Source: Rhodosporidiobolus odoratus (Eukaryota; Basidiomycota; Microbotryomycetes; Sporidiobolales; Sporidiobolaceae). From it: 64,000 nt of DNA. Below are positions 1 to 13,032 of the stretch, piece after piece. The DNA lies in NCBI GenBank assembly GCA_034387635.1, contig JAOANU010000033.1:37421-101420 (forward strand), written 5' to 3'. The notes below the pieces were generated by a model that made no database searches, had not been told where the DNA came from, and was given only the letters and a program-made list of their open reading frames with translations. Position numbers and translations under genes: made by a program. Position 1 is the stretch's first letter. Each line of letters starts with the position of its first letter.

Positions 1-1386
<1,386 letters not shown>

Positions 1387-3334
1387 CTCGGCGTACTACG
1401 CGGAGCTCCCAAAGTACCGTGGACTGATCGGCGAACGCCCCTCTTGCGATCGACGGGTTCTCTTTCAACCTTTGGTTTCCTCGCCTTATTGCGGCTGCCA
1501 CTCATCAAGGTCCATAACAGCCATTCTTTGGACTCGTACACGCTCACTCCCGTCAAGCTCAGCTTGCAGCATTGGCCAAGCTCCGCGCACCCGAATCACA
1601 TCCCCTTCATCGCCGACATGTCCCTCTCCCCTTCTCTTCTTTCCCTCCTTCTCCAATCCGCTCTCCACCCAGACTGCCAACCGCCACTCTGACCAGCCTC
1701 CCTATCGAGTGAATCTCCCAGATAGCCACTGACGTTCCCCGATCCAGTTTCCTAGCCTTTCCCCTTGTCTTCTCCTTCAACCCATACCGCTTCACCCCTT
1801 CCCTGTACAAGCACGTCAAGCTCGCATTTGCCAGCCTCGACGAGGATCAAGTCACCTTGGCGCGAGTGGAGGAACGCATGGTGGCAGCTCTGTCCGGCAT
1901 GATTCGCAGCCCGGCGAATATCAAGAAGCCAATCGCAAACTCGAGCTGAGAGGTTTTCCGGGCGAGTAGTATGACGAGGGTTACTGCCGTCACTGCTCGG
2001 CTTTGTCGTGAGCCGCACAGTCAACCTAAAAGAGTTCAAGCTCGTAAGTTTTCCCGTCAATTTTGCCTTGTGTCATTCTCGCGACATTCCACATACTTGA
2101 ATCCCGAACGCGCAGATCGGTCAAGAAACCAGCGACCGCACCTTCTCTCCCTTTCGTCAATCTCTTTCACAAAAGCCTCGGCGCATTGCCGCATCTACGC
2201 AAACTTGGACTAGACCGCTGTCCTCTACTGCCAGCCCTCAACCTTGACACCTTCCCCGCCTTACAAGAGCTCCATTTGGCGCACTACCATGTCCAAGTTG
2301 ATCGAGATGGAGCCCTACCCTCGACCCTCACGCGCCTGAGGCTCGAAAATGTCACCGTCACCGCTTCGCAACTCGGTAACGACGTCAAGCCATGAGTTGA
2401 CGCAGACGTGTTGGCATCTCTCGAGGTCTTGGTCCTGGTCGACGTGGGTTTGCTGTCGCTTCACTCGCTGCTTGTGGCCATATGTTTGTCGGTCGGGTTT
2501 GAACCTCGTCCTTTTCCTCCTTCTCCAATTCCATACTTCGACCAACGACTCCCTCAACGCCGTCGCCGTAGTCTACGTCCATGTATCACACCGCCCGCAT
2601 AGACCTGTATCGAGAGGTTTCCCTCCTCTTCAAGCACCCTCTGCCGCGTCTCCCTCGACCTGCACACCTCACCCGGCCTCCCCGATCCCGTCAACTCCCA
2701 TTCCATCGCCCTCCGATCCATCCTCTCCACCGTCTCTCAACTCGAAACTCTCTCCTACCTAAAGAAAGGAAGAGTGGGGGGGAAGGAGAGGAACGGGAGG
2801 TAGGGGGTTTGGGGGTTGGAGAAGGAGGAGGTGAGGGAGGGGAGGCTTATGGGGGGGAGGATGAGTTAATGTGAGAGTGGTGAAGATGAATCAGAGGCGG
2901 AGGCTACCCGGACAGACGAGGACGAGTACGAAGACGAAGACGAAGACGGGTTGGGGCAAGATTGAACTTGACTGACGAGGCGGTAAGACGAAGCGACTTG
3001 GTCGAGCAGTCCCTGCATTACCCGGATTTCGTCCGGATCCGCCACTCTTTTGAGTACGGGTCCTGAGTAAGTCTCTTTATTTTCCTGAGTAAGTATATTG
3101 ATGTATTCTGGGAGTCCTCTTGAGAGGGTGTGAAAGGCTTGCTGATCGCTAGGGAGAGCGAGACTAAGTACGAGAAAATACGGATATTGCGGAATAGGAC
3201 CAAGGTCAAGAAGGAAAGAGGAGAGGGAAAGTAGGACTAAGAATCAGGAGGAGCGGACGCGCGCGTGAGAGAGAGACAGCGAGAGAGAGAGGAAGAGGGC
3301 ACTGCTAGAACGACTACTACTGTAAGAAAGAAGG
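1387..3334 (+). pseudogene. Decayed F-box/LRR-like gene between the two ERG1 copies
   Basis: Scattered coding patches run on the plus strand. Around 1768-1950 a frame reads like the 'LY-KHVKLAF' segment seen near F-boxes. After an intact-looking intron (GTAAGT near 2044 to GCAG near 2116) come leucine-rich segments with LPHLRKLGLDRC and LQELHLAHYHV, then TLTRLRLENVTV around 2330. A second plausible intron (GTAACG to GCAG, 2372-2407) continues with LASLEVLVLVDVG. Around 2638-2810 another frame reads LDLHTSPGLPDPVN and SQLETLSYLKK, and an Asp/Glu-rich stretch lies near 2915-2960. The pieces are in different frames and I cannot assemble an uninterrupted protein, so I call it decayed. A many-exon functional gene is not excluded. 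The last 350 bp contain a GA-rich stretch (3265-3292) and no gene. Confidence 0.5.
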
Positions 3335-3464
3335 GATTAAGAAGCGAATAACTTGAGCGTGGATGTGAAGAAACGCGACGGCGAGGCGAGGTGCAAGGGC
3401 CGGGAGTAGGGGGGAAAATGAAGAAAAGGGTCGACTCGAACCACCTAACTCCCGTTCTGCACTC

Positions 3465-5940
3465 TCACATCTGACCCTCACTCCAAAGTACCGGTAAAAG
3501 CACGACACAAGCCGTCCAAAACACCTTTACGGCCTTGGTTCCCAATCCGGGGTACTCCCTCACTGTTGGTTTTTGATTTCGAGGCGAGAGGGCAGGAGAG
3601 GTGAAGAGGAGGTAGATTGAGTAGAAGGCTACTCGGAAAAAGTGGTAGAAGAGGAGGGAGGGGGAGGGGCGGAGACTGTTCGGCGGGGCAGGAAGGTGAG
3701 GCAAGCCGGCATGGAGGGTATTAGCACGCAGCCTCGACGCGAGAGACGAGAGCGGAGAATACGAGGCAGGGAGAGAGACCTACGCAGACAACAACGACAC
3801 GGGACCTTGAACGCATTCGCCGCCCAACTCGAAATACTTGAAACAGCCCGCTTTGAGAATTTCGAGGTTGTCGTCTGCGCAGAGAAGAGCGAAGCCGCGA
3901 GAAAGCGTAGAGGGTTTTCGTGTCGTTTCGGTTCGTTCAGTCGTTGGCGAGGCGAGATCGGCGAGGCGAGATAGATGAGGTGGGTCGAGGTGCAAGGCGC
4001 GAGGCGCGAGGAGCGAGGTACAAACGCGAATGCGGGGCGAGAATGAGAGGAAGGAGGAAGGAGGGAGGAAGGGAGGAAGGGAGGAAGGGAGGAAGGGAGG
4101 AAGGGAGGAAGGGAGGAAGGGAGGAAGGGAGGAAGGGAGGAAGGGAGGAAGGGAGGAAGGGAGGAAGGGAGGAAGGGAGGAAGGGAGGAAGGGAGGAAGG
4201 GAGGAAGGGAGGAAGGGAGGAAGGGAGGAAGGGAGGAAGGGAGGAAGGGAGGAAGGGAGGAAGGGAGGAAGGGAGGAAGGAGTAGAGGGGAGAACAGAGT
4301 CAATAAATAAAGACACGTATGTGGCAAGGAAAGGAAAGGAAAGGAAAGTCAAGGACACGAAAAGAACCCCCGCAAGGTACCTTCAGCCCCAAACAACGAA
4401 TACAGCGCCAAACTCAGCACATTGACACAACTCGCCACCCCTTTCCTCCTCCAATGCCACTCTTCCAACCTCTCCCCGACCTCCAACCAACTCTCCAACT
4501 GGACCTTTCCTCTCTGATCCTTCTCAATCTCGCCAACTTGATCCGTTTCGTCCCCTCCCAGGAGAGAAGTGAGAATGACTGCGTCGGAAAAGGCGACCGT
4601 CATCCCCCCTCCTGTCAACGGATGACGCATATTCAACGCATCCCCAGCGAGTAAAGCCCCCTGAACGTCTCGGCCTTGAGGATGAGCCGGTAACCAACTG
4701 TTGGGCATGCTCCTCAACCTATACTTTTTGTCCTCCTCCCCTTTTAGACTCTTCTCGGCTTTCTCGATTGCTTTCTGGAAGGAAGGGAGGATGGAAGGGG
4801 GCAGGATTGGAGAGGCGTGGGTGAGGAGGAAGGAGGGGAGGGTTTGAGAGGGAGGGAGTCGAGGACCTCGGATATCGAGTAGCATGCGGGTTTCGGAGGG
4901 GTAGCCTTGAGGGTGCGCTGGGGAAGGTGGGAGGGAGGGAGAGAGTTGGTAGACTAAGACGGGGCCGAGGGTTGGGGCGTCTTTGTCTTCGCTTTCTGAT
5001 GATGGTGCGGGTGTGAGGGCTGGTGCAGGAGAGGAAGATGAAGGAGGTTGACGTAGAATCACGTGACCATGTTTCGGAGCCGGTAGGTCGGCGTCCTCCA
5101 ATACCAGACCAACGAAATGACTCCTCGTACTAGCCTTGACATGGTCAGGTACCAGTTCCCTCCTAAACTTACTCAGACACCCATCCGCCACAATCGTCAA
5201 GGTCGCTTTGTACTCGAGGGGAGTCGAGTCTGAACGTCCTCGAGGAGTGGCTCGTACGCCAGTAATGATTGATTCGGCGGAAGAAGAGGAGAGGAGAGAG
5301 TTGACGGTCGCTTCGACGAGAGTGACATTCTTGGCGGTCGAAGCATGCCGCCGGAGGGATTGGATGAACCGACCGTGGTGGAACGAGGCGCCCAGTTGCT
5401 TCTTCTCCTCTTGCCCCTCCTCCTTTCCCTCCTCCTTCTCCTTCTGCTGCACTGCCTTGGACGCGGAAGAGGAAGCCTCCCTCCTCCACCCCTTGACAAC
5501 CTCCTCCTCCGGATAAGGAATCCCTACCTCTTTATCCCCCCAAAACACCCTATACCCCTCACACTCGACCCTCCCCTCCTCGCCCAACCCCTCCAAACAC
5601 TCTCCCATCCCCAGTTGCTCCAACGCATAGACTCCTCCGGGTTGTAAGAGTTCACCTACGATTCGGTCGGGTTCGGAGAGGTCGCGTTCGAGAAGCAGGA
5701 CGGTGCGACCGGATCGACCGAGGGAGGATGCCAGGGCTGAACCGAGGATTCCGGAACCGATTAGAGCTATGTCGTAGGTTGATTGGGAGGCGAGCTGGGG
5801 GAGAAAAAGAGAAGGAGGAGGGTGGGGGGTTAGTTGTTATGATCATTGAGGAAGGAGGGGAGGGGAGAGAGACGCAAGAAGAGACAACATACGACAGGGT
5901 CTGCAGAGGGTATCCGCTCGAGTGTGGCAGTCATTGTCAT
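3465..5940 (-). CDS. ERG1: Squalene monooxygenase (squalene epoxidase)
   Basis: FAD-dependent enzyme converting squalene to 2,3-oxidosqualene, the first oxygen-requiring step of ergosterol synthesis and the target of allylamine antifungals, in ER and lipid-droplet membranes. Four exons: 5893-5940, 4381-5794, 3784-3874 and 3465-3675 (complement), totalling 588 codons. Residues 20-45 hold the Rossmann motif (ALIGSGILGSALASSLGRSG) with the dinucleotide Glu in LLERDL, followed by GELLQPGG. The central part has VADGCLSKFRR. The second FAD motif is GDALNMRHPLTGGGMTVA. The C-terminus has the family signature [13 protein letters not shown] and a hydrophobic anchor (HFFRVAFYSIYLLF). At 587 residues it is longer than typical (about 450-500) because of Ser/Lys/Glu- and Pro/Ser-rich insertions. 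Intron 2 (3875-4380, 506 nt) contains a purine microsatellite and begins with the weak donor GTACCT. Two in-frame ATGs lie at 5940 and 5934; I chose the first. Confidence 0.93.
4048..4283. repeat. (GGGAGGAA)n microsatellite inside ERG1 intron 2
   Basis: About 230 bp of almost perfect 8-bp units, purine-only on the plus strand. It corresponds to the second half of the array at 700-936, but the (GGAA)n block present there is absent here. The two copies have therefore diverged by repeat turnover while the exons stayed nearly identical. Confidence 0.95.
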
Positions 5941-6421
5941 TGTAGCTTGTTCAGGGTGAAGGTGTGGTTCGATTCAAGGGGATGAGGAGAGCTGAACGCG
6001 ACGAGTGACAGTCAAGCGAAGCGAGAAAGGGTAGCCCTGACAGTTTGAGCCTGAAGGGGTTGTACGAGTCTGTTCAAGCACGAGTGGGAAGAGTTGAGAT
6101 TGTCAAGAAGGAATCCGAATCCCCGAGATGATCACTGACAACTCTAAATTCTCTTCTCGACATCGAGCACAGGTCCATGTTTGAGACGCTCACAGCACTG
6201 TCACAAGCTCCTCTCAAAACGCCACGAGCATCCTCAGTCCAGGCCGTAACGATCGACAACATCCCTGACCGCTCCACCTGCCATAAACACACCGACGCTC
6301 AAGCCCAGATAGCCTCCCCCGAGTGCGAGGGAAAATAGGTAGTATGACAAAGAAGTGAGAGGAAAAGAAACGATGCCATGTCGAGAGGAGGAGAAAGAGG
6401 CGGAAGAAAAGGCGTGGTAGT
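5941..6421. other. ERG1 upstream region, no gene seen
   Basis: A 480-bp spacer between the ERG1 start codon and the TMA7 stop codon; both genes are on the minus strand. It should hold the ERG1 promoter and TMA7 3' end. I see no convincing reading frame and no sterol-response-like element I could defend by eye. Confidence 0.5.
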
Positions 6422-7455
6422 CTACTTCTTTCCCGCCGATTTCTACCCAAAATAGCCACGACAAGGTTTCAAAGTGCAACGTGAGCAATCAAGAAGAAGA
6501 AGCAGTAGTAGTAGTAGAAGAGAGGGAAGGAGGATCAGCTCTCGAGATAATCTGAAAGCGAGAGAAAAGAGAAAACGGCACCTTGATCCCCGCCCCACCC
6601 ATCGGTCCACCCTTTGCAGCCCTAGCCTGAGCATCCTTGAGCTTGGCCGCGTCGGCTTTTTGTTTCGCCTTGAACTGTGAGCGCGGCCGCCAGTCGGGTC
6701 AGCAAGGGTGCGCGCGCCAGAGACGGTAGGGTAGGAGCGGATATAGGGGGGGAGGAAGATGGGGCAGCAAGAGGGAAGAGAAACGGACGGCGGCATCGTC
6801 CTCGTCTTCATCGTTCTTGGTCTTCTTGGCGGCCTTGCTGTTTTGTGGCCAAGTAGGCGAGTGAGGTGCCGGTGAGGTAAGGAGAGGAAGAAAAAGGGCC
6901 GCGAGAACGAGAGAATCTGTCAGGATCTCCCGAGAAGTAGAGGAAGGAGGAGAAGGGGCTTACAGCGGCTTGAGTTTGCCTGTAGTAGTAGCGCGACACC
7001 GAGGACAAGTAAGTCCCAAAAAGGTCAGCCCTCAGCCCATGCCAATTCCGCAGGAAAGCGAAGTGCCTCCTCGGACCGAACAACCTGCTTGTCCACTTCT
7101 GGGGCGTGTCGACGCTCGTTTGCGCACTGGTGACCTAGCGCCCGGTCATCCTCGTACTTCCTTTGTCTCGAAGTGACCATTTGGCCGTTGAAAGGCGCCT
7201 GCCGTCCCCGTCTCCCTCTGCACTGCACTGAGCCATGCTTGAGCCCCCCGCTGAGAGGCAGGCAGGCAGGCAGCCTATAGTAGCTTGGATGCTGTCCTGA
7301 ACTATATCGCTCGTGCTAGTTGAGGCGAGTGCTGGGGGTCAAGTCGAGTCGGATCGAGGACGGCGGAACGGGAGAGGTCGACATGTCGTGGGCTGTTGGT
7401 TGGACGGAGTCTGGTGAATGTATGGGATGGATGTACCTCCTTGACGTCCAGACAT
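6422..7455 (-). CDS. TMA7: Translation machinery-associated protein 7
   Basis: Small, highly charged protein found with ribosomes in yeast (family knowledge). Five exons (complement): 7437-7455, 6964-6979, 6789-6837, 6582-6674 and 6422-6442, totalling 66 codons (65 residues, against about 64 in relatives). The start MSGRQGGKLKPLK, an acidic stretch (NDEDEDDAAF), a Lys/Ala-rich helix and the ending AAKGGPMGGAGIKKSAGKK match the family end to end. Four introns interrupt 198 coding bases; exon 2 is only 16 nt and exon 5 only 21 nt. Intron 1 is long for this window (6980-7436, 457 nt). The donor after exon 3 is a weak GTCCGT. The gene is divergent from the glycosyltransferase-like gene at 7592, sharing a 136-bp promoter interval. 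Confidence 0.92.
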
Positions 7456-7591
7456 GTTCTGTACCTAGATTACAGTAGCTGACGGGGGTTCAAGATGAAC
7501 AAAAAGTTTCCTCAACAACTTGAACTTCTATTCTCTCTCGACCTACACAGGCTAAACTAGGCAGAGGGACGGGGGCAAGGGCTATCTACGT
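7456..7591. promoter_or_regulatory. Shared divergent promoter of TMA7 and the glycosyltransferase-like gene
   Basis: Only 136 bp separate the two start codons, which face away from each other. It contains an A-rich patch (ATGAACAAAAAG, from about 7496) and pyrimidine runs, but I cannot name an element. The assignment rests on geometry. Confidence 0.5.
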
Positions 7592-9135
7592 ATGGATGCA
7601 GCATACTCAACCTCAGGTTCACAGTCAGTTTCCTCTCCTCTCCCGCTTCTCTCTTCCCCACTTTCCTCATCCAAACTCGATTCACCCTTGTGGCCTGCAG
7701 TCAACCTCCGCCTCGACCCTCTCCCTGAACCCACTACCGCCACTCCCTCATCCTCGTTCCCGTTCTCGTCCTCATCGTCCAGTAGAGGTCGAATAGCCGT
7801 CCCACCTACTCTCCCACCGGGGATACTAGGCTTTAAACCTCCTCCTTCCACCTCCTCATCCTCCAACTCTGACTCACGACGCTTGTCAACGTCCCCTTCT
7901 TCTCACCACCACCACTACCAACAACAACAACAACGAGGATGGGAATGGAAATGGAAATGGAAGAAAACCTGGATCAAACTCGGCAGTAAAATCGCAAGGC
8001 GATTCCCTCTCCTCCGACCTCGAATAGGAGTAGGAGCTGGAGCTGGAGCGGAATCGACCATGAGAGAGGCGGCGAGAAGGTTCGTGTCGCTGTGGTGGGT
8101 TAGCCTTCCTGCTATCGAAAAGGATGCATATGGCGATGATGACCCCGCCGACGGCAACAAGGACCACCTCGAACCTACGAAGAAAGCGTTATCAGCCACA
8201 CGACTCGGTACAGGGTTGGGACGACGTGGACTAGTCCTCATGGCACTACTCCTGTTGCTTGGCCTGAGGGAAGTCGTCTTTTCTCCTTCCTCTTCCTACT
8301 CGACTTCCACAAGGTCTCCCAGGCAATCCGCCAGCACCAGCCGCTCTACTTCGTACCGTCCATCCACATCGTCATCCTCCAAGTCTCGGTCTTTCGCGAC
8401 TTCCATACCGGGTTTTAATCGATTATGGAGATCAGGTCACGGTGCAGATGAGATAGGGGAGGATTCCCGTCCGTTTGGAGAGGGGGGAGATACGACTGCC
8501 ATCGTACTCGTCAACGGCGCGCATGAGCTGCAGAATGTCAAGGAACTCGTACAGGATTTGTGCCAGTATACGTTTTTTCAGAGGGTGGTGGTTTGGATGG
8601 ATTCGATGCCGATAGGTCAACGAGAAGAAGGGATGCAGGTTGACAAGGTTCGTCTTGATCTCTTCCTCTCCCTGTGGGAAGCGTCCTCCTCCTCCTCCTC
8701 CTCCTCTCCTTCTCCTCCTTCTCTCATCTCTCGGGCTCTTTTAACCAAATTGAAACCGCTGCCTTCGAGAGATAGATTCTCTCCTCCCTCACGACTATCA
8801 CCTCCACCTCCACCTCGACCTGTCCACCTCACAAACTCCTCCTCTACCCCTCACCTTTCTCTTTTTCCTCCTCTCAAACCTCCTCTTCTTCTTCTTTCTC
8901 CCGCTACCTAGCGTGTCAAACCTTCTCAACCCCCTCTACACCTTATTGCTACTTCCAAGACCCTTCTCCCTCTCCCTCTTCCTCGCTCTTTTCCTCTGCG
9001 AAGGTACCGGTTCGAGCGCTTTACAGTCACTTCAAGAGAGATCCAGAGGGTCCGCCAGTGGTCGGGGTGAGGAGGACGAGGGAGGTGGTCAGGGCGGGAT
9101 TGGGCAGGTGTTTCTTCTGTGAGTTCGCAGCGCTG

Positions 9136-9193
<58 letters not shown>

Positions 9194-11401
9194 CCCTTTC
9201 CTAGCCACTCTTCTGGATCTATCGATCTATCTGCGGTCAAGCTCTCGCCTTTCCATCTTCGCGTGCAATTGACCTCGTTTTGCTGACCTTCTTGACGCGG
9301 ACTCGACGGGTTGTGCTCGATTTTGAACTTGATTTTCGCAGCCCTCCCGCATGATCTCCACGCCTGTCATTTTCCTCTCTCAATCTCCCACCCCAACTCT
9401 AGCGGTTCCAACCCAATAGGAGTTTTCACTTCTCTAACCCATGTTGATCGATACCTAGCCAGTCTATCTTACCTCGGTGTCAGTCGCGACGAGTTGAAAC
9501 ATGCGGATGAGGGGTTTGGGGTGCTGGGAGTTAGGGGGGTGGGGGAGGTGCTGCAGATTGGAGGAGGAGGAGGAAGAGGAGGGGAAGAAGAATGGGAGAG
9601 GGAGAGGAGTGATGGAGCGGACGAGGCAGACAACGAGTATATTGTAAGCCAATTTGCTCCCCTCCTTTCAGCAATGCACCAACCACGACACACTCCGCCT
9701 CGACTCGCTTTCTCGCACTGTACTGAAAACTTATTGCCGCTCTCCCTTTCTTGTACTTTACAGCATCAATACCTCCTTCATCTCACCTCTCTCTTGAATC
9801 TCTCTTCCTCCGACTCTCCTCCCGCCGCCCTACCTAAGAGACCTAAACCAGTCGATCTAACCGCCTATCGCCGAACTTCCCGTCCGCCTCACCCAGCACC
9901 ACCACATCCCTACGCTCACCACGCTCGAGCAACCTGCGCGTCTCCCTCGTCCAACGACGGAAAAGGGCCAGGAGATGATGACGATGTGCAGTGCATCTTC
10001 TACACGAATATCGCTTTGCTGCCACCGCCGGACGCTTTGCCTTACCCTAACACATCCCTGTTTACGCCTTCGGACTCTTCCGATCTCTATTCCAACCCCA
10101 ATTCTACGAATCGCAGCGTAAAAGACTGGGAACACTACCTCATCGGCGGCAGCACCAACGATACAGGCAGAGACACAGACACTGGCACAGACAAGGATGA
10201 AGAGGGGGTTTGGAGAACTGAGGTCGAGTGGTTTAGGGATTGGGGGTATATGAAGGCGGTGGATGGGGAGGTGGGGACGGCTTTTCGGAGTTTAGATGGT
10301 GTGTCTTCTCTTGCCTTCCTTCCTTCCTTCCTTCCTTCCTTCCTTCCTTCCTTCCTTCCTTCCTTCCTCCCTCTCACTCTCCTCCCTCCCAACTCCAAGC
10401 TAATTCAAATCCGAAAATCATGATGGGTTGTCCGTAGTTGCCAGAGAAAACGACTACCTAGCCCTCTCGCTCCTCTCCCCCCTCGATCCAGCTTGGGTTC
10501 CAGAGGTCAGACTGAATTTGGTACTTGAGGAGGCGGAGGTGGTGTTGAGGGAGGTTGGAGTTGAGGTTAGTAGAGATGGGTATGAATGGGTGCGTTCCCT
10601 TTCTTTTGGTGCTCCGCCTTCTGTCTTTCTTTCTTTCCTTTTCTTTCTCTCTCTCTTTCTTCCTCTTTCTTCCGTTTCTCTCGTGCCGTTCCTATTCCTA
10701 TCCTGCAACGTGTCCTCCCTCGCCGACGCCAAGGAAGCTGACCAAGATGGCCTTCTACGATCGCGATCCCTCGACGATTCAACCAGGTCCCTGCCTCTTT
10801 ACCTTTGACTACTCCTGATCGCGCTGCGTCCGAGACCAACTCGAACACGAACACGAACACAAACACGAACGTCCCCCTCTTTTACTGCCACCCCGCCACC
10901 ACCTCGACGGGCCAAATCTCCACCCTTCCAAAGCCTCGATTCCCAAATTCGAAGCTACTTTCACCTCAAGGTCGAAGGGTACGAGAGCGAGAGGTGGCGG
11001 AACTCGAGAAGGAAGAAGAAGAGGAGGAGGAGAGAGAACGGGCGAAGGGGAACGAGGGTTGGGATTGGTGGGCGAGGAGGAGGTGGAGGAGGTGGAGGTG
11101 GAAAGGGGCTAGAGAGAGGGAAAGGAGGAGGTTGAGAGAATGTTATATCGACCTCGACAGTCACCTCCACCTCGATCGCTACCCCAGCAACGATAAGTCT
11201 CCTTCGACGGGGACAGCGAGAGCTGGAAGAGGAGGAGAGAGTGGTGAAAGCCTCGGGGAGGGATGGAAATCCGTCAGGATTGTCATCAAAGGAGGGCAGG
11301 GGAAACAGGGGGAGAAGATGGTGGAGGAGCAGGAGAAGGAGAAGGAGAAGGTCTTGGAGGTGGGTTGGGGCATTTATGAGTTTTGGGTGACGGTTCCTTG
11401 A
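7592..11401 (+). CDS. Glycosyltransferase-like type II membrane protein (putative)
   Basis: Many-exon gene. Exon 1 (7592 to about 8638 or 8647) encodes a long Ser/Pro/His-rich N-terminus, a basic patch, then one hydrophobic segment (LVLMALLLLLGL, about residues 214-225) consistent with a Golgi signal anchor. The luminal part begins TTAIVLVNGAHELQNVKELV, resembling the opening beta-alpha unit of a basidiomycete glycosyltransferase-like family. Later segments follow that family: ALYSHFKRDPEGPPV (about 9040), THVDRYLASLSYLGVSRDEL (about 9450), a CIFYTNIALLP stretch (about 9990), VARENDYLALSLLSPLDP (about 10440), and the end ECYIDLDSHLHLDRYP to IYEFWVTVP before TGA at 11399. I did not resolve every intron; several contain microsatellites. 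No clean DxD motif was identified, so activity is unproven. Confidence 0.6.
9138..9190. repeat. (TC)n dinucleotide microsatellite
   Basis: About 26 uninterrupted TC units in an intron of the glycosyltransferase-like gene. The pyrimidine strand is the coding strand, as for many introns here. Confidence 0.95.
10315..10372. repeat. (CCTT)n tetranucleotide microsatellite
   Basis: About 13 CCTT units just after a donor-like GTGTGTC, within an intron of the glycosyltransferase-like gene. It is the same simple repeat, on the opposite strand, as the GGAA array at 700-936. Confidence 0.93.
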
Positions 11402-12034
11402 GCTTGATTGGCGAGGAAGGGGAGACCGGAGATGGTGGGTGAGTGGATGGGTGCGGGGCAAGCAGAGGAAGCGCAGCACGAGGACGGTTGGTCGTGGGGA
11501 AAGTGTGTAGGGGGGATGACGGAAGTAAATACAGAATGTCGTTGTTGTCTCTTCCTGGGAGGTGCGAGGTCGAAGCATCGAGGAGCCGCTTCTAGTACAC
11601 GGACAGCGGAGACTGTCACTATCCAGTAGGTCGTCACCGGTGGAAGATGAGAGCTCCAGCGGGACGGATCGTTCGTCCTCATCCTGCCTTCCATTCTGCG
11701 GGACCCCACATACATAGTAGCTCTCACCGGTCGCCCTCGCAACTACTGAAATCTCCGCTGCAGGCCTCAGATTCTCCACTCGGAGTACGCAGCTTCCACG
11801 CCGTCGGGGCAACGCAGACTTGAGAAGGTCAAGCTAAACTTGCAACAATGCTGTGCTCGCCTTCCCCGCCGCCTCCGCTCTGCACAGGACCTCAGCTTGG
11901 CTCGGGCAGGGTAAGCGCTCCGCGGAGGTGATGATTAAAAAGTTGACGTTCACGTCCATGCGGGCTTTTCTCTTCTTTCCCTTGCTTTCCCTCTTTCGAT
12001 CCCGTTCGCATTCACCCTTTTCCCGTACCTCGAC
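11402..12034. other. Intergenic region, no gene seen
   Basis: A 630-bp spacer between two plus-strand genes. Short open frames exist on both strands but none has family-like sequence or good splice context. The last 100 bp before 12035 are pyrimidine-rich, typical of leaders here. Confidence 0.45.
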
Positions 12035-12926
12035 ATGGCGGACTACGCCGCACTCGAGACCATTCGGCAGCAGCTATACTCCATCCGAGGGTGCCTTGCC
12101 AAGCTTTACCATCAAGGAGAGCTCCCTTCGACGCAAAACCTCGCTTTCGACGAGTGGGTCAGGCCGATTGATGATGGATTGAAGGAAGCTTGGAAGGTGA
12201 ATCCAAGTCTGGCCATGGATATGGAGCGGAGTGTCTTACGGGAAGTCGATACAGTGATCGCGGAAATCGGTCGACAACATCGTTCGGTCGAAACTTTGGT
12301 TCGTGCCCCTTTGAACTCTGCTATACGTGATTGGGCGGACACTGTCAATGACATCTCTCGTATACACCTCTTCTCGTCATGGGCATCCCTTTCGCATTAG
12401 CCTCAGTTTGGTAGCCCCAAGCTCTACAATATGGCCCGTCTTTGCCTCTGCACACCCGCTTCCGCGATCGCCGTACTCGACATGATCGCCGACGCGTTCA
12501 GACCTCATCTGCATGGGGCTGCCATGCTCCCCAGAGGGCAGATGGTACCGGCCGACGAATGGATGCGAACGCTACAAGGGATGCTAAAAAAGGACTGGCC
12601 GTCTAAAGACGCTATCTGGCGCGCAAAGGCGGTGTCCGACGCTGAGGGAATCCTAGCCCGCGTACTGGCCAAGCCGTCCCAGGACCGGGTAGTCAGTGAA
12701 CTGGTGAGTTTTTTCTGGTTTTTTCATTATCACTTGCATCAACAGGGTGATTCCCCTCGACTTTTCGGTCTGCTTGCAAGGTAGCTCGACCACAGCGCTG
12801 ACCTGCTTACTTTGTCAGCTCTACCCATACTCAGTCTCCGGATTGAAAGTTGCGGCTCAACAGTCTCTTTGCCATGGACACCACCACCCGCTTGGAATGC
12901 GACAGGCAGCGATCTACGGATTCTGA
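12035..12926 (+). CDS. Unknown exon-module family protein, member A
   Basis: Three exons, 12035-12298, 12407-12703 and 12819-12926, joining in phase 0 to 223 codons. Exons 1 and 2 (88 and 99 codons) each read as one predicted all-helical module: a hydrophobic opening helix, a central Trp (DEWVRP, DEWMRT), then a charged amphipathic helix ending in Leu at the splice site (HRSVETL, RVVSEL). Exon 2 resembles exon 1 of the genes at 58.3 and 60.1 kb (VLDMIADAF versus VDEICEAF; AWMR-type motif; ILARVLAKP versus LLERVKANS). Exon 3 adds 35 residues with a His cluster. Unlike members B-D it starts MADY, with no Gly2. No signal peptide or membrane segment. Function unknown. Confidence 0.7.
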
Positions 12927-13032
12927 CAGATTGATGTATCGATACTGGGTAGCAGAGGCCGCGTGGAGGTAAGGCATGAGGAAGGGAGGCAAAGCCGTGT
13001 GTGCAATGTCCTCGTTGTCACGACCTCCTGGA

